Source: JBBIRG01 sp964410965
Lineage (GTDB): Bacteria; CLD3; SB21; JBBIRG01
Assembly: GCA_964410965.1 (NCBI GenBank)
Contig: CAYPIY010000003.1
Span: forward strand, 186,001 to 250,000
Length of the DNA stretch: 64,000 nt
Direction: 5' to 3'
The notes beneath the pieces were generated by a model. It made no database searches, was not told where the DNA came from, and saw only the letters and a program-made list of their open reading frames with translations. Below are positions 51,853 through 61,630 of the stretch, piece after piece. The position numbers and the translations under genes are program-made. Position 1 is the first letter of the stretch. Every line of letters starts with the position of its first letter.

Positions 51853-54800
51853 ATGAAACACGTGATATGGTTTCTTAAGTCGGGTCTGATGGGTATGATC
51901 GTATCTTTGATCTTATCCGGATATACGTACGCCCAAACCGCAACGGCCACCGGCAGCGGCACATGGGATCCTCAAACCCAGACAGGAACAGCGACATGGT
52001 CCGGTGGAACGGGAACAGGGGGAAGTCCTGCGACAGGCAATTCGATCGTGATATCCCCCGGAGTCAGTGTAACATTGACTAATAACGGCATCGGGAGTTA
52101 TAACGGTTTTGATAATCAGAGCGGAAGCCCGTCCGGATTTGATCTGGGCGCTTATACAATTTATTTTTCGGGAAATATATCGGGCGGTTGTGCGGGATCC
52201 GAAGGCAGTATTTTAAGATTAACAGGAATCGGACAGAACTTATCCGGAACGTATACGGCTGATTCTGTTGTCTTCGGCGGCAGCGGCACCAAAACCGTTG
52301 GAAGCACATCGACTCTGTACGGCGATGTTTTAATCAACAGCGGAGTTACGGTATCCGGGAACGGGACCACGCTGAATATTTACGGAAACATTACGAATTA
52401 CGGAACCACAACCTACAGCAGCGGCGGAACCACGATAAACGTGTACGGGAACCTGACGAATCACGGAACATGGAATACATACACAACGAATGTCAGAGCA
52501 CCCGCGCTGATCACGGGAACGGGATTGTATGAAAACGACCTGATCCTCGACACCACTTGCCGGATTTCGGGAAAGGTGAGTGTCGAGCGACTGACGGTAC
52601 CAGCGGGCGATTCGCTGCTTTTACCGCTAACGGCAGATACGCTGGTAACCAGTTTGCAATCCGTGATCAGCGGCGTGGTATATGGAAGCGGTGTCGTATA
52701 TTACAACCACAACATCACATCAGCAAATACGGAGGTATCGGATCTGCACTTTGCGGGAATCAGCCAAACGGTGAGCGGAATATTCACATCTCCGCAGATT
52801 ACTTTCGGCGGAAGCGCTAACAAAACTATTGTAAGCACGACGACGCTTTACGGCAATGTACTGATCAATAGCGGAGTTACGGTCACCGGAAACGGGACCA
52901 TGCTGAATATTTACGGAAACATTACGAATTACGGGACAACGACCTACAGCAGCGGCGGAACAGCCATTAACGCCTACGGGAACCTGATAAATTACGGAAC
53001 ATGGAATACATATACAACGTACGTCAGGATTCCGGCGCTGATTACGGGAACGGGGATGTATGAAAATGATTTGATAATCGATACCACCTGCAGGATATCA
53101 GGAAAAGTACGTGTCGAGCGGCTGACGGTCCCGGCTGGCGATTCGCTGCTATTGCCTGATCCGGTGGATACGCTGGTAACCAGTCTGCCGACTGTGATCA
53201 GCGGCGTGGTACAGGGATCCGGCGTCGTGCATTATAACGGCAACATCACTTCGGCATATACGGAAGTATCTGATCTGTATTTTGCGGGAATCAGCCAGAC
53301 GGTGATCGGAATCTTCACGTCTCCGCAGATTACCTTCGGCGGCAGCGCCACCAAAACCATCGGAAGTACGACGACACTTTACGGCGACGTGTTCATCAAC
53401 AGCGGAGTTACGATATCGGGGAACGGGACCACGCTGAATATTTACGGAGATATCACGAATTACGGAACCACGACCTACAGCAGCGGCGGCACGATATTTA
53501 ACGTCTACGGGAACCTGACAAATAACGGAACATGGAAAACATATACAACACACCTATGGGTTCCGGCGCTGATTACGGGAACGGGGATGTTTGAGAATGA
53601 TTTGATAATCGATACCACCTGCCGGATTTCAGGAAAGGTGAGTGTTCAGCGGTTGACGGTACAAGCGGGCGACTCGCTGTTATTGCCGGCAACGGCGGAT
53701 ACGCTGGTAACCAGCCAGCAGTCCGTAAACAGCGGCGTGGTATACGGAAGCGGCATCGTGTACTACAATCACAACATCACTTCGGCTAACACAAACGTAG
53801 CCGGGCTGTATTTCAGCGGAATCAGTCAATCGGTGAGCGGGTCCTTCACGTCTCCGCAGATTGCCTTCGGAGGCAGCTCCACCAAAACCATCATAAGCAC
53901 GACGACTCTGTACGGCCATGTTTTAATCAACAGCGGAGTGACGGTATCGGGAAACGGGTCCACGATGGACATTTACGGAAACATTACGAATTACGGAACC
54001 ACAACCTACAGCAGCGGCGGAACAATCATTAACGCATACGGGAACCTGACGAATCATGGCACATGGAACGCCTATACCACACATCTCAGAGTTCCGGCGC
54101 TGATCACGGGAACGGGGATGTATGAAAATGATTTAATCATTGACACTACATGCCGGGTATCAGGGAAGGTAAGCGTTCAGCGGCTGACAGTAACGGCGGG
54201 CGACTCGCTGTTATTGCCGGCAACGGCGGATACGTTGTTAACCAGCCAGCCGACTGTGATCAGCGGCGTGTTGCAGGGATCCGGCGTCGTGTATTTCAGC
54301 GGAAACATCACCTCGGCAAAAACAACAATACCCAAAATATTTTTCTCAGGCACCACTTTTACGTTTAGCGGTACATTCACGGCCGATTCAATCGTTTTCA
54401 TGGGCAGCGGCACAAAAACTTTTCTAAGCTCGACGACTCTTTACGGCGATGTGTTAATCAACAGCGGAGTGACGGTATCGGGGAACGGGACCACGCTGAA
54501 CGTGTACGGGAATATAACCAATTTCGGGACAACCAGTTACAGCAGCGGCGGAACAACCATAAACGCGTACGGGAACCTGACGAATAACGGAAGATGGAAT
54601 ACATATACAACGAATGTCCGGATTCCGGCGCTGATCACGGGAACGGGATTGTATGAGAACGACCTGGTCATTGATACCACCTGCCGGATTTCAGGAAAGG
54701 TGAGTGCCGAGCGGCTGACGGTAACGGCAGGTGATTCGCTGCTATTACCGACAACGGAGGATACGCTGGTAACCAGTTTGCAGACTGTGATCAGCGGCGT

Positions 54801-57800
54801 GGTGTACGGCATTGGCGTCGTGTATTACAATAACAACATCACTTCGGCGAACACGGGCGTATCCGGTCTGTTTTTTGCCGGAGGCAGTCAATCGGTGAAC
54901 GGAACATTCACGGCTCCGCAGATTACTTTCGGAGGCAGCGCCACAAAAACCATTGCAAGCGCCACATCCCTTTACGGCAATGTGTTAATCAGCAGCGGCG
55001 TAACCGTATCGGGTAACTCTACGACGCTGAACGTGTACGGAAACATCACCAATTACGGGGTGACCACCTACTCCAGCGGCGCAACCACGATTAACGCGTA
55101 CGGCAGCCTGACGAATCACGGAACCTGGAATACGTATTATACAAATGTCAAATTACCGGCCGTCATTGCGGGAACCGGCACGTTCCAGAATCAGATGAGG
55201 ATCGATACCACTTGCAGCATTGCCGGAACCGTCAGTATTTGGAATTTGACAGTGTCAGCGGGCGACTCACTGATTGTACCCTCGTTATCGGATACCCTTA
55301 TTACAACGGCTCAGACCACAATCAGCGGAATTGTATGGGGTAACGGGATTGTATACTACAACGCCGCAATCGGTTCCGCAATAACCAGGGTATCGCAAAT
55401 TTACTTTGCCGGAAGCAGTCAGACTTTCAGCGGAACATACATGGCCGACTCAATCATTTTCAACGGCAGTGGAAATAAGAATTTCAGCAACGTATCGTTG
55501 AATGGGATCGTGCTTATTAACAGCGGCGTAACCCTTCTGGGAAATAATGATTCACTCTATGTTTATGGGAGTTTAACTAATTACGGAACAACGACCTATA
55601 GCAGTAATCCGACGACGATCCGTATCACCAATAATCTCTTGAACTTTGGAACCTGGAATACTTATTACACGTTTCTGACCGATACCGGACTGACCGGCGG
55701 TTCATTTACAAATTCATCCGGATATTTCTATATTAACGCTGACCGCAGACTAAGCGGAAATTTGTCTTTAGCAGGATATGTCACCCTGAACGGGATCGTC
55801 TCAACTGCCACTCAAGATACTTTCACTGTCAATACATCCAGTTTCATCCGGACCAGCGGGTACATTGACGGAAACCTCCGGATGCTCGTGGTTTCCGGAT
55901 CTCCGGTGATTGAGTATCCTCTGGGCGATGCCGCCGGTTATACACCCGTGACGGTAAGTTTTTCAAATGTCACGGCGCCCGGAAAAATGACGGTATCCCT
56001 CATGAGCGGAGCCCATCCGGCGCTGGCCTATCCGGACAGCGCGCTGAAACGATACTGGAAATTCTCATCAGATGCTCTTTCTTACTCATCCTTCACTCCG
56101 ACCCTGCGTTATCTGGCCGTTGATTTTAATACCGGCATTACCGAACCGCTGGATGAATCCACCATGATTGCCGGCCTGTCGACTTTACCGCGATGGACCT
56201 ATCCGGACATCCTGTCCCGTACCCCGGGAGGGTCTGACGACGGCGGATCCATGGTTATCGGCAACCTGACTCAAACCGGCGATTTGGTTATCGCGCGGGA
56301 TACATTCGCCTACAATGTCAATCTGCCGCCGGAAGTGACTTCACCTGTTGCGGATACCCTGTTAAATGAGGATTTCGGCAACGTGTTCATCGCCGGCCTG
56401 AATACCGTGTTCGGGGATCCCGATAACGCCCAGCTGAACTATACGGCAGCCGTGGTAAGCGGTGACATCAATGCGTATCTGCAAAATGACAGCCTGTTCT
56501 TGAGCAGCGTCCTGAACGCGTTCGGCGTGGCCGTCATTAAAGTGTCGGCATTTGACGGATGGAGTACGGTCAGCGACACGTTTGCAGTTACAGTAACGCC
56601 GGTAAATGATTTGCCTTCGGCGGTTCAATTGCTGGAACCGGCGAATGACAGTGCACTGACCGGTCTCTCACAGCCGATTGTTTTCAAATGGCGCAAATCC
56701 AGCGATGCGGACGGCGACACATTAAGGTATTCATTACGGCTGTCCGGGAATTTGCTCGATACGACCATCATAACCGTGACGGATACTTCGCATGCGTTGT
56801 CTGATCCGGATCGGCTGAAATTCGGTTCGTCATACAGCTGGCATGTGACGGTTTCTGACGGAACCGCTTCGGTCGCCTGCCCGGATACTTTTATGTTCAG
56901 GACGCCGGCTTCAGTTTCCGACACCGTTCCGGCCCAGCTGACGACGGGACTGCTGATCAGTACCGTACTGAAACATTATGCCGACTTGTACACGGCCTCC
57001 AGCGAGCCCATGAAATCCGTCACGGCGTTTTTTGAGTTGCGCGACGCTTCGACTTCGGACGTGAAAGACTCCTCTACCGTTCCGATGCAGAAACTCGGCG
57101 GCAAGGACAGCCTGTATTACACGCCTTATAAAATAAGTGAAATCGGCAAACTGTCCGTCACGGTTACCGGACTGGATACGGCAGATAACGTATCGCGGCA
57201 GACCAAAGAATATACGATTAACAGCTTCCTGAAGAGCGCGCCCCTTGTCATCACGGGCGAAGAAGGTTCATGGTCGGTCACGGCTGAAAAGCATACGGCT
57301 TCGGAGGACGGATGGATCGTAACCGGCTGGAAGCCGGCGGTTGCGGGCAACATCCTGCTGATGAAGTCTCTGAAACAGGAATCGGCCGGATATGCATGCC
57401 ATTCTGATGAAACCCCGGTTGGCGGCCATCTGGAGATACTGAGCACGGCCGGGATCAGGAGCGGAAAATATTTCACCGTACGAATGCGGTACACTGCGGA
57501 GGATGTGCTCGCTCTCAAAGGCCGGTATGCGGATTTTGACGAACGGAAGATCGGCTTGTATCAGCAGAATGATGACGCATGGGTTTATCTTGGCGGTGAA
57601 GGAATAACGGGACAGGTTACCGGCCGCATGAAACAGCCGGGCAAAATCGCGCTGCGGTACAATCCGGAACATGAGTTCCTTCCGCAGAAGTCAGAGCTCG
57701 CGCAGAATTATCCCAATCCGTTCAATCCCGCGACCACGATACGATTCGGCCTGCCTCAGGAAAGCAAAGTCCGGCTGACAGTATACAATATTCTCGGGCA

Positions 57801-57963
57801 GAAAGTCAAGGAACTGGCTGATGAAGTCCTCCCGGCGGGTTATCATACCGTCCGGTGGGACGGCCGCACCGCTCAAGGATCCAGGGCCGCAAGCGGATTA
57901 TACCTGTACCGGCTGGAAACCCCGCAGGGATCGTTGACCAGAAAAATGCTGCTGGTGAAATAG
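51853..57963 (+). CDS. Giant tandem-repeat T9SS surface protein
   Basis: A 2036-residue protein. The ATG at 51853 has GGGAGG just upstream and starts a signal peptide (MKHVIWFLKSGLMGMIVSLIL then SGYTYAQT). Residues about 95-1215 consist of six 177-residue repeats plus a decaying seventh; each repeat contains TLYG(D/N)VLINSGVTVSGN, YGNITNYGTTTYSSGGTT, TCRISGKVSV and AGDSLLLP, rich in Gly, Ser, Thr and Asn, as expected of a long beta-solenoid. From about residue 1490 there are cadherin/Ig-like folds (VNLPPEVTSPVADTLLNEDF, VSAFDGWSTVSDTFAVTVTPVND). The end is a T9SS tail (NYPNPFNPATTIRF, YNILGQKVKEL, GLYLYRL). A surface adhesin or fibre is likely. It is encoded alone and closed by a terminator. 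Confidence 0.87.
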   Translation: MKHVIWFLKSGLMGMIVSLILSGYTYAQTATATGSGTWDPQTQTGTATWSGGTGTGGSPATGNSIVISPGVSVTLTNNGIGSYNGFDNQSGSPSGFDLGAYTIYFSGNISGGCAGSEGSILRLTGIGQNLSGTYTADSVVFGGSGTKTVGSTSTLYGDVLINSGVTVSGNGTTLNIYGNITNYGTTTYSSGGTTINVYGNLTNHGTWNTYTTNVRAPALITGTGLYENDLILDTTCRISGKVSVERLTVPAGDSLLLPLTADTLVTSLQSVISGVVYGSGVVYYNHNITSANTEVSDLHFAGISQTVSGIFTSPQITFGGSANKTIVSTTTLYGNVLINSGVTVTGNGTMLNIYGNITNYGTTTYSSGGTAINAYGNLINYGTWNTYTTYVRIPALITGTGMYENDLIIDTTCRISGKVRVERLTVPAGDSLLLPDPVDTLVTSLPTVISGVVQGSGVVHYNGNITSAYTEVSDLYFAGISQTVIGIFTSPQITFGGSATKTIGSTTTLYGDVFINSGVTISGNGTTLNIYGDITNYGTTTYSSGGTIFNVYGNLTNNGTWKTYTTHLWVPALITGTGMFENDLIIDTTCRISGKVSVQRLTVQAGDSLLLPATADTLVTSQQSVNSGVVYGSGIVYYNHNITSANTNVAGLYFSGISQSVSGSFTSPQIAFGGSSTKTIISTTTLYGHVLINSGVTVSGNGSTMDIYGNITNYGTTTYSSGGTIINAYGNLTNHGTWNAYTTHLRVPALITGTGMYENDLIIDTTCRVSGKVSVQRLTVTAGDSLLLPATADTLLTSQPTVISGVLQGSGVVYFSGNITSAKTTIPKIFFSGTTFTFSGTFTADSIVFMGSGTKTFLSSTTLYGDVLINSGVTVSGNGTTLNVYGNITNFGTTSYSSGGTTINAYGNLTNNGRWNTYTTNVRIPALITGTGLYENDLVIDTTCRISGKVSAERLTVTAGDSLLLPTTEDTLVTSLQTVISGVVYGIGVVYYNNNITSANTGVSGLFFAGGSQSVNGTFTAPQITFGGSATKTIASATSLYGNVLISSGVTVSGNSTTLNVYGNITNYGVTTYSSGATTINAYGSLTNHGTWNTYYTNVKLPAVIAGTGTFQNQMRIDTTCSIAGTVSIWNLTVSAGDSLIVPSLSDTLITTAQTTISGIVWGNGIVYYNAAIGSAITRVSQIYFAGSSQTFSGTYMADSIIFNGSGNKNFSNVSLNGIVLINSGVTLLGNNDSLYVYGSLTNYGTTTYSSNPTTIRITNNLLNFGTWNTYYTFLTDTGLTGGSFTNSSGYFYINADRRLSGNLSLAGYVTLNGIVSTATQDTFTVNTSSFIRTSGYIDGNLRMLVVSGSPVIEYPLGDAAGYTPVTVSFSNVTAPGKMTVSLMSGAHPALAYPDSALKRYWKFSSDALSYSSFTPTLRYLAVDFNTGITEPLDESTMIAGLSTLPRWTYPDILSRTPGGSDDGGSMVIGNLTQTGDLVIARDTFAYNVNLPPEVTSPVADTLLNEDFGNVFIAGLNTVFGDPDNAQLNYTAAVVSGDINAYLQNDSLFLSSVLNAFGVAVIKVSAFDGWSTVSDTFAVTVTPVNDLPSAVQLLEPANDSALTGLSQPIVFKWRKSSDADGDTLRYSLRLSGNLLDTTIITVTDTSHALSDPDRLKFGSSYSWHVTVSDGTASVACPDTFMFRTPASVSDTVPAQLTTGLLISTVLKHYADLYTASSEPMKSVTAFFELRDASTSDVKDSSTVPMQKLGGKDSLYYTPYKISEIGKLSVTVTGLDTADNVSRQTKEYTINSFLKSAPLVITGEEGSWSVTAEKHTASEDGWIVTGWKPAVAGNILLMKSLKQESAGYACHSDETPVGGHLEILSTAGIRSGKYFTVRMRYTAEDVLALKGRYADFDERKIGLYQQNDDAWVYLGGEGITGQVTGRMKQPGKIALRYNPEHEFLPQKSELAQNYPNPFNPATTIRFGLPQESKVRLTVYNILGQKVKELADEVLPAGYHTVRWDGRTAQGSRAASGLYLYRLETPQGSLTRKMLLVK
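52315..55497 (+). repeat. Six in-frame 531-bp tandem repeats inside the giant surface protein
   Basis: The CTxTACGG anchor (Leu-Tyr-Gly) recurs at 52315, 52846, 53377, 53908, 54439 and 54970, each exactly 531 bp apart, that is 177 codons without indels. The next anchor, at 55498, is degenerate and 528 bp on. Neighbouring units share long near-identical DNA stretches but have drifted at synonymous and some replacement sites. Confidence 0.9.
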
Positions 57964-58009
57964 CATTTGTTTCTTACGCATACAGGGTTGTATTGATAAA
58001 ATTTCAGGG

Positions 58010-58046
58010 GCTCACGGTCTGTTATCAGGGACCGTGAGCTTTTTTT
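58010..58046 (+). terminator. Rho-independent terminator after the giant repeat protein
   Basis: A perfect 10-bp stem, GCTCACGGTC (58010-58019) and GACCGTGAGC (58030-58039), ten-base loop, followed by seven T. It lies about 47 bases after the stop codon. Confidence 0.9.
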
Positions 58047-58227
58047 ATAAGCCATGGATATCAGGGGTCACTCCTCCAAACGGAACAATTGAAAAATCCG
58101 TTTTTATAAAAAAATTTCCCCGCTTCCTGCGGTTCGATCTTTTCGCCCCGGAAGACACGGCCAAGCCTGCTTAAAATTGCAATTTTTCGGTCTTAATTTA
58201 TGTTCTTACTATGTTCGTACCGCTCAT

Positions 58228-59307
58228 TTACAGTTGCCCCTGTATATCCAGGTTTGTCAGTCCGAGGGATTTCGCGTGAAGCACGACTTCGCGGTATTCA
58301 TCCGGTGTGACGCGGCGGTTGATTTCGGGAAATTCCTTTGCACGGTAGACCGGCCGGTACTGCGACATGATATTGACATACGTGTCTTTCGGGAGGTTCT
58401 CTGCGATCCAGTTCATTGCGCTTTTAGAATCCTCCGTCAGTCCGGGCATCACAAGATGGCGGATCAGCAGGCCGCGGTATAAAAGCCCGTCCTTCGCCGG
58501 ATGCGCGGTACCCACCTGCCGGTTCATTTCGGAAAGCGCTGTTTTCGTGACTTCCGGATACGTGTCCGCGCCGGCGGAATAGCGGGAAGACAAAGATGAA
58601 TCATTGAATTTGAAATCGGGCATGTAAATATCAACCACCCCGTCGAGCTGCTGCAGGATTTCCTTTTTTTCCCATCCGCAGGTATTGTACACCAGCGGCA
58701 GCCGGAGTCCCTCTCTGGAGGCGATGTCCAGCGCGAGCAGGATGTGCGGCGAATAATGCGTCGGCGTCACGACGTTAATGTTGTGGCATCCTGTTTTCTG
58801 AAGCTGAAGCATCATTTGGGCGAGCTTTTCAGCGGACAGGTCCTCGCCGGTCCCTTCATGGCTGATTTCCCAGTTGATGCAGAACACGCACCGCAGGCTG
58901 CAGTTGGAAAAGAATACCGTGCCCGATCCTCCTTTCCCCACGAGACAGATTTCCTCGCCGAAATGCGGATGGGCGGAATATACCTTTAACCGGGAATCGG
59001 CCTGACAGAATCCCTTCTGTCCTTTCAGCCGGTTCGCCCCGCACTCACGCGGACATAACTCGCATGACGACATCACCGACCACAAATGTTCCCCGCGTTT
59101 CTTCAGTTCCCCGCTTTCGGATAATTTCACATAGGCCGGCACAAAACCACCGGCTGAACCGAATCCCGTTGTATCCATCGAATCGTCTCCTTTTCCGGGC
59201 CGGGCAAACATGCCTGTTTTTTTGCATCCCGGTATGGCGCACAGCAGGCAACCGGCCAGAAATTTTGCCGAATGAGAAAGAAATTGTCTTCTCGTTTTTT
59301 CGTTCAT
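58228..59307 (-). CDS. Tat-exported radical SAM protein (PflA-related, COG1313-like)
   Basis: A 359-residue protein. The N-terminus TRRQFLSHSAKFLAGCLLCAIPGC is a twin-arginine signal with a possible lipobox. The radical SAM triad is CSLRCVFC (Cys136, 140, 143), and a second Cys-rich site (Cys82, 85, 89 and 101: SCELCPRECG, KGFCQ) precedes it, as in the PflA-like COG1313 family. An exported radical SAM enzyme would be odd, because the chemistry needs reducing conditions and SAM; the signal may be a false friend or the family may carry such leaders. It starts divergently, ten bases from the TIGR02757 gene, with a palindrome across both start codons. Confidence 0.82.
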   Translation of the reverse strand: MNEKTRRQFLSHSAKFLAGCLLCAIPGCKKTGMFARPGKGDDSMDTTGFGSAGGFVPAYVKLSESGELKKRGEHLWSVMSSCELCPRECGANRLKGQKGFCQADSRLKVYSAHPHFGEEICLVGKGGSGTVFFSNCSLRCVFCINWEISHEGTGEDLSAEKLAQMMLQLQKTGCHNINVVTPTHYSPHILLALDIASREGLRLPLVYNTCGWEKKEILQQLDGVVDIYMPDFKFNDSSLSSRYSAGADTYPEVTKTALSEMNRQVGTAHPAKDGLLYRGLLIRHLVMPGLTEDSKSAMNWIAENLPKDTYVNIMSQYRPVYRAKEFPEINRRVTPDEYREVVLHAKSLGLTNLDIQGQL

Positions 59308-59320
59308 ATATTAATATATG
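59305..59320. promoter_or_regulatory. Perfect 16-bp palindrome spanning two divergent start codons
   Basis: CATATATTAATATATG is its own reverse complement. Its left CAT is the start codon of the radical SAM gene (minus strand) and its right ATG is the start codon of the TIGR02757 gene. Neither gene has a visible ribosome-binding site in the ten-base gap. Confidence 0.8.
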
Positions 59321-60250
59321 ACCGGACGCCCAATAAAAAAACAAAAATCGGACGCAAGATCCCGTTCGCGGTTTTCGGACCTGAAACCGGTTCTCGATGA
59401 ACTGTATTCGCGCTATGACATCCGGTATATTGCATCCGACCCGTTGTGGCTGGTGAAATCCTTTACCGGCCCGAAAGACCGGGAAATCATGGCGGTCCTG
59501 ATGTCCGCGCTGGCGTTCGGGCGTGTGGACCAGATCGTAAAAGCCGGTCAGCGTTGCGTTGAGCTGATGGATCATCAGCCCCGGGCTTTTACCGAACGCT
59601 TTCATCCGGAAAAAGAAATCAGAAAATGGGAACCCTTCTATTACCGGATGGTCCGCGGAACGGACATTCTCCGGCTGCTGTACTCCCTGCAGACCGTCAT
59701 CCGGCGTCATGACACGCTCCAAAACTGGTTCCTGAGCCATTACCGGCCGGATGATCCGCACCTGATATACGCCTGGGGGCGCGCCGTGCCGGATTTAAAA
59801 GAAACCGACCGAAAGGGATGGAAACTGAAAAAAGCCGGAGGAACCGGTTTCAATCATTTGCTTCCGGATCCTGAAAAAAAGGGCGCCTGCAAACGTCCGA
59901 ATCTTATGCTCCGCTGGCTGGTCCGTTCCGACAGCCTTGACCTTGGATTATGGAAAAGCCTGCCTCATGACAAACTCCTGATTCCGCTGGATACGCACGT
60001 GCACAGGATCGCCCTGAATCTGGGCCTGACGAAAAGAAAAGACGTTTCGCTGAATACGGTCATCGATATCACGGAAAAACTGAAACAACTGGATCCACGC
60101 GATCCGGTGAAATACGATTTCGCGATCTGCCGGCTGGGCATTCTGAAACAATGCGTGAAAAGAAAGAACTTATCCATGTGCGTCATCTGTCCCTTATGTA
60201 AATTATGTAAGCAATTGAGGGTGATGAATCTTTCGCGGAAAAAAAAATAA
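59318..60250 (+). CDS. TIGR02757/DUF2400 family protein
   Basis: A 310-residue protein. It matches the TIGR02757 (DUF2400) family: LDELYSRYD, DPLWLVKSFTGPKDREIMAVLMSALAFGRVDQI, then GACKRPNLMLRWLVRSD and LIPLDTHVHRIALNLGLTKRKD near the end, followed by CxxCxLCKLCK. The family has a helix-hairpin-helix-like core and is suspected to act on DNA, but no function is known. The four cysteines near the C-terminus (about residues 278-299) suggest an Fe-S or zinc site. It is divergent from the radical SAM gene. Confidence 0.88.
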   Translation: MTGRPIKKQKSDARSRSRFSDLKPVLDELYSRYDIRYIASDPLWLVKSFTGPKDREIMAVLMSALAFGRVDQIVKAGQRCVELMDHQPRAFTERFHPEKEIRKWEPFYYRMVRGTDILRLLYSLQTVIRRHDTLQNWFLSHYRPDDPHLIYAWGRAVPDLKETDRKGWKLKKAGGTGFNHLLPDPEKKGACKRPNLMLRWLVRSDSLDLGLWKSLPHDKLLIPLDTHVHRIALNLGLTKRKDVSLNTVIDITEKLKQLDPRDPVKYDFAICRLGILKQCVKRKNLSMCVICPLCKLCKQLRVMNLSRKKK

Positions 60251-60259
60251 ATATTTTAC

Positions 60260-60288
60260 TTGACAAATCGTATCTTTTCAAGTATTTT
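60260..60288 (+). promoter_or_regulatory. Sigma70-type promoter upstream of an AT-rich T9SS protein
   Basis: TTGACA at 60260-60265, 17-base spacer, TATTTT at 60283-60288: a consensus -35 and a good -10, 46 bases before the start codon at 60334. Confidence 0.65.
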
Positions 60289-60290
60289 AC

Positions 60291-60312
60291 TTTAAAGATG
60301 ATAATCTTTAAA
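60291..60312. promoter_or_regulatory. Perfect inverted repeat at the predicted transcription start
   Basis: Nine-base arms TTTAAAGAT (60291-60299) and ATCTTTAAA (60304-60312) with a four-base centre GATA. The position, three bases after the -10, is where a repressor would bind, or the arms could form a 5' hairpin in the mRNA. Confidence 0.5.
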
Positions 60313-60333
60313 ATATTTAAATGGAGTACTATC

Positions 60334-61596
60334 ATGAAACGATCTACACCATTTAACCTTTATCTGGCTATTTTGATATGGTCTATCCTTATTTTTTTTA
60401 TGAATTTCAAAGTGATCGTATGTCAAGAATTGCTTGGGAATGCTGAATTAAGAATTTTCATTTCAAACACTGGGGATTTAAATTATCCAAGATTATTTTT
60501 TCAAAAACAAAACACTATTTGGAATCGTTCAGCAACGGCTGATTCAATCGTACCGATCACAAAATATTCTAGATATATTTGGTATATTAATAAATATTTA
60601 TCGAGGGATTCTGTAGAGTATAATTTTATAGGGACAGCAAATAATCCTACACCTCTAGACACAATCGCCTATAGTAAGTATAAATTCTGTCTCCAAGATT
60701 CAAATTTAGATGATCAGACTTACATAACAGTGGATTCATTTATAATTAATTATGTTGATTCCATGTATATTATGTCAAGCGATCCATTATATTATCATGA
60801 AGTGGATATTTCAATTAAATATGCTTATGGAGATACAAATAAATTTTATTATTGGCCACAATTAAATCCGTATTCGGGTGATTGGTTAAGAGTGAAGGAT
60901 TCATTTCCCGATTTTTCATGGGGAATTTGGGAATCAAATCGAAACAGATTATCTAGTTATCAATATCCTAGAACTAAATCATTTGTACCTGAAAAACCAA
61001 TTAATTTCAATGTTTCTGTATCTTCCGGTAGTCCTTATTTAAGATGGTCATCAAATAATGAACCTTTTGCTATGCAATACAAAATTTACAGAAAATTAAA
61101 CAATAAATATGGTACATATATAAACATTGCGGATGTTACTGATACAAGTTATACTGATACGGAAATCGGTTGTGCTGGATATGGAAGTTGGACAGCATAT
61201 TATTATATCATTGCTAAAAATTACTCACAAAATTCAATTAGAATTTCTGCATCGACAGACACACTAGACATCCATTATGACTGTTTATCAAAACCCGACT
61301 TTGATTATAACACTCAAAGATGTTTTAGCCTAGAACAGAATCATCCAAACCCATTTAATCCAAGTACTCTTATCAATTTTTCTATAAGGGATAAAATGCA
61401 AGTTAAGCTAATTGTTTATGATATTTTAGGGAAAGAAATAAGAATATTGGTTAATGAAATTAAAGAACCCGGAAATTATTCTGTTTTCTGGAACGGAAAT
61501 AATAAACACAATAAACCCGTTGGAAGTGGGGTGTATATATATCGATTAACAGTTGGGAACAAAAGTGAATCGCAAAAAATGATTTTAATTCATTAA
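60334..61596 (+). CDS. AT-rich secreted protein with fibronectin-like domain and T9SS tail
   Basis: A 420-residue protein from the ATG at 60334 (ATGGAG upstream as a weak ribosome-binding site). Signal MKRSTPFNLYLAILIWSILIFF. The region from about residue 220 to 310 looks like a fibronectin type III module (KPINFNVSVSSGSPYLRWSS, QYKIYRKLNNKYGTYINIADV). The end is the T9SS tail (NHPNPFNPSTLINF, YDILGKEIRILV, GVYIYRL). By eye the gene is far more AT-rich than its neighbours and uses AT-ending codons, which suggests acquisition from another genome. The function is unknown. Confidence 0.75.
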   Translation: MKRSTPFNLYLAILIWSILIFFMNFKVIVCQELLGNAELRIFISNTGDLNYPRLFFQKQNTIWNRSATADSIVPITKYSRYIWYINKYLSRDSVEYNFIGTANNPTPLDTIAYSKYKFCLQDSNLDDQTYITVDSFIINYVDSMYIMSSDPLYYHEVDISIKYAYGDTNKFYYWPQLNPYSGDWLRVKDSFPDFSWGIWESNRNRLSSYQYPRTKSFVPEKPINFNVSVSSGSPYLRWSSNNEPFAMQYKIYRKLNNKYGTYINIADVTDTSYTDTEIGCAGYGSWTAYYYIIAKNYSQNSIRISASTDTLDIHYDCLSKPDFDYNTQRCFSLEQNHPNPFNPSTLINFSIRDKMQVKLIVYDILGKEIRILVNEIKEPGNYSVFWNGNNKHNKPVGSGVYIYRLTVGNKSESQKMILIH

Positions 61597-61630
61597 ATGC
61601 GTCCGTTTGCATAATGAAAAGGAGATTATT

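Noticed and set aside
52315..55497. CRISPR-like array
   Set aside because: The units are 531 bp, in frame and translated without stops; there are no short repeats with unique spacers and no cas genes.
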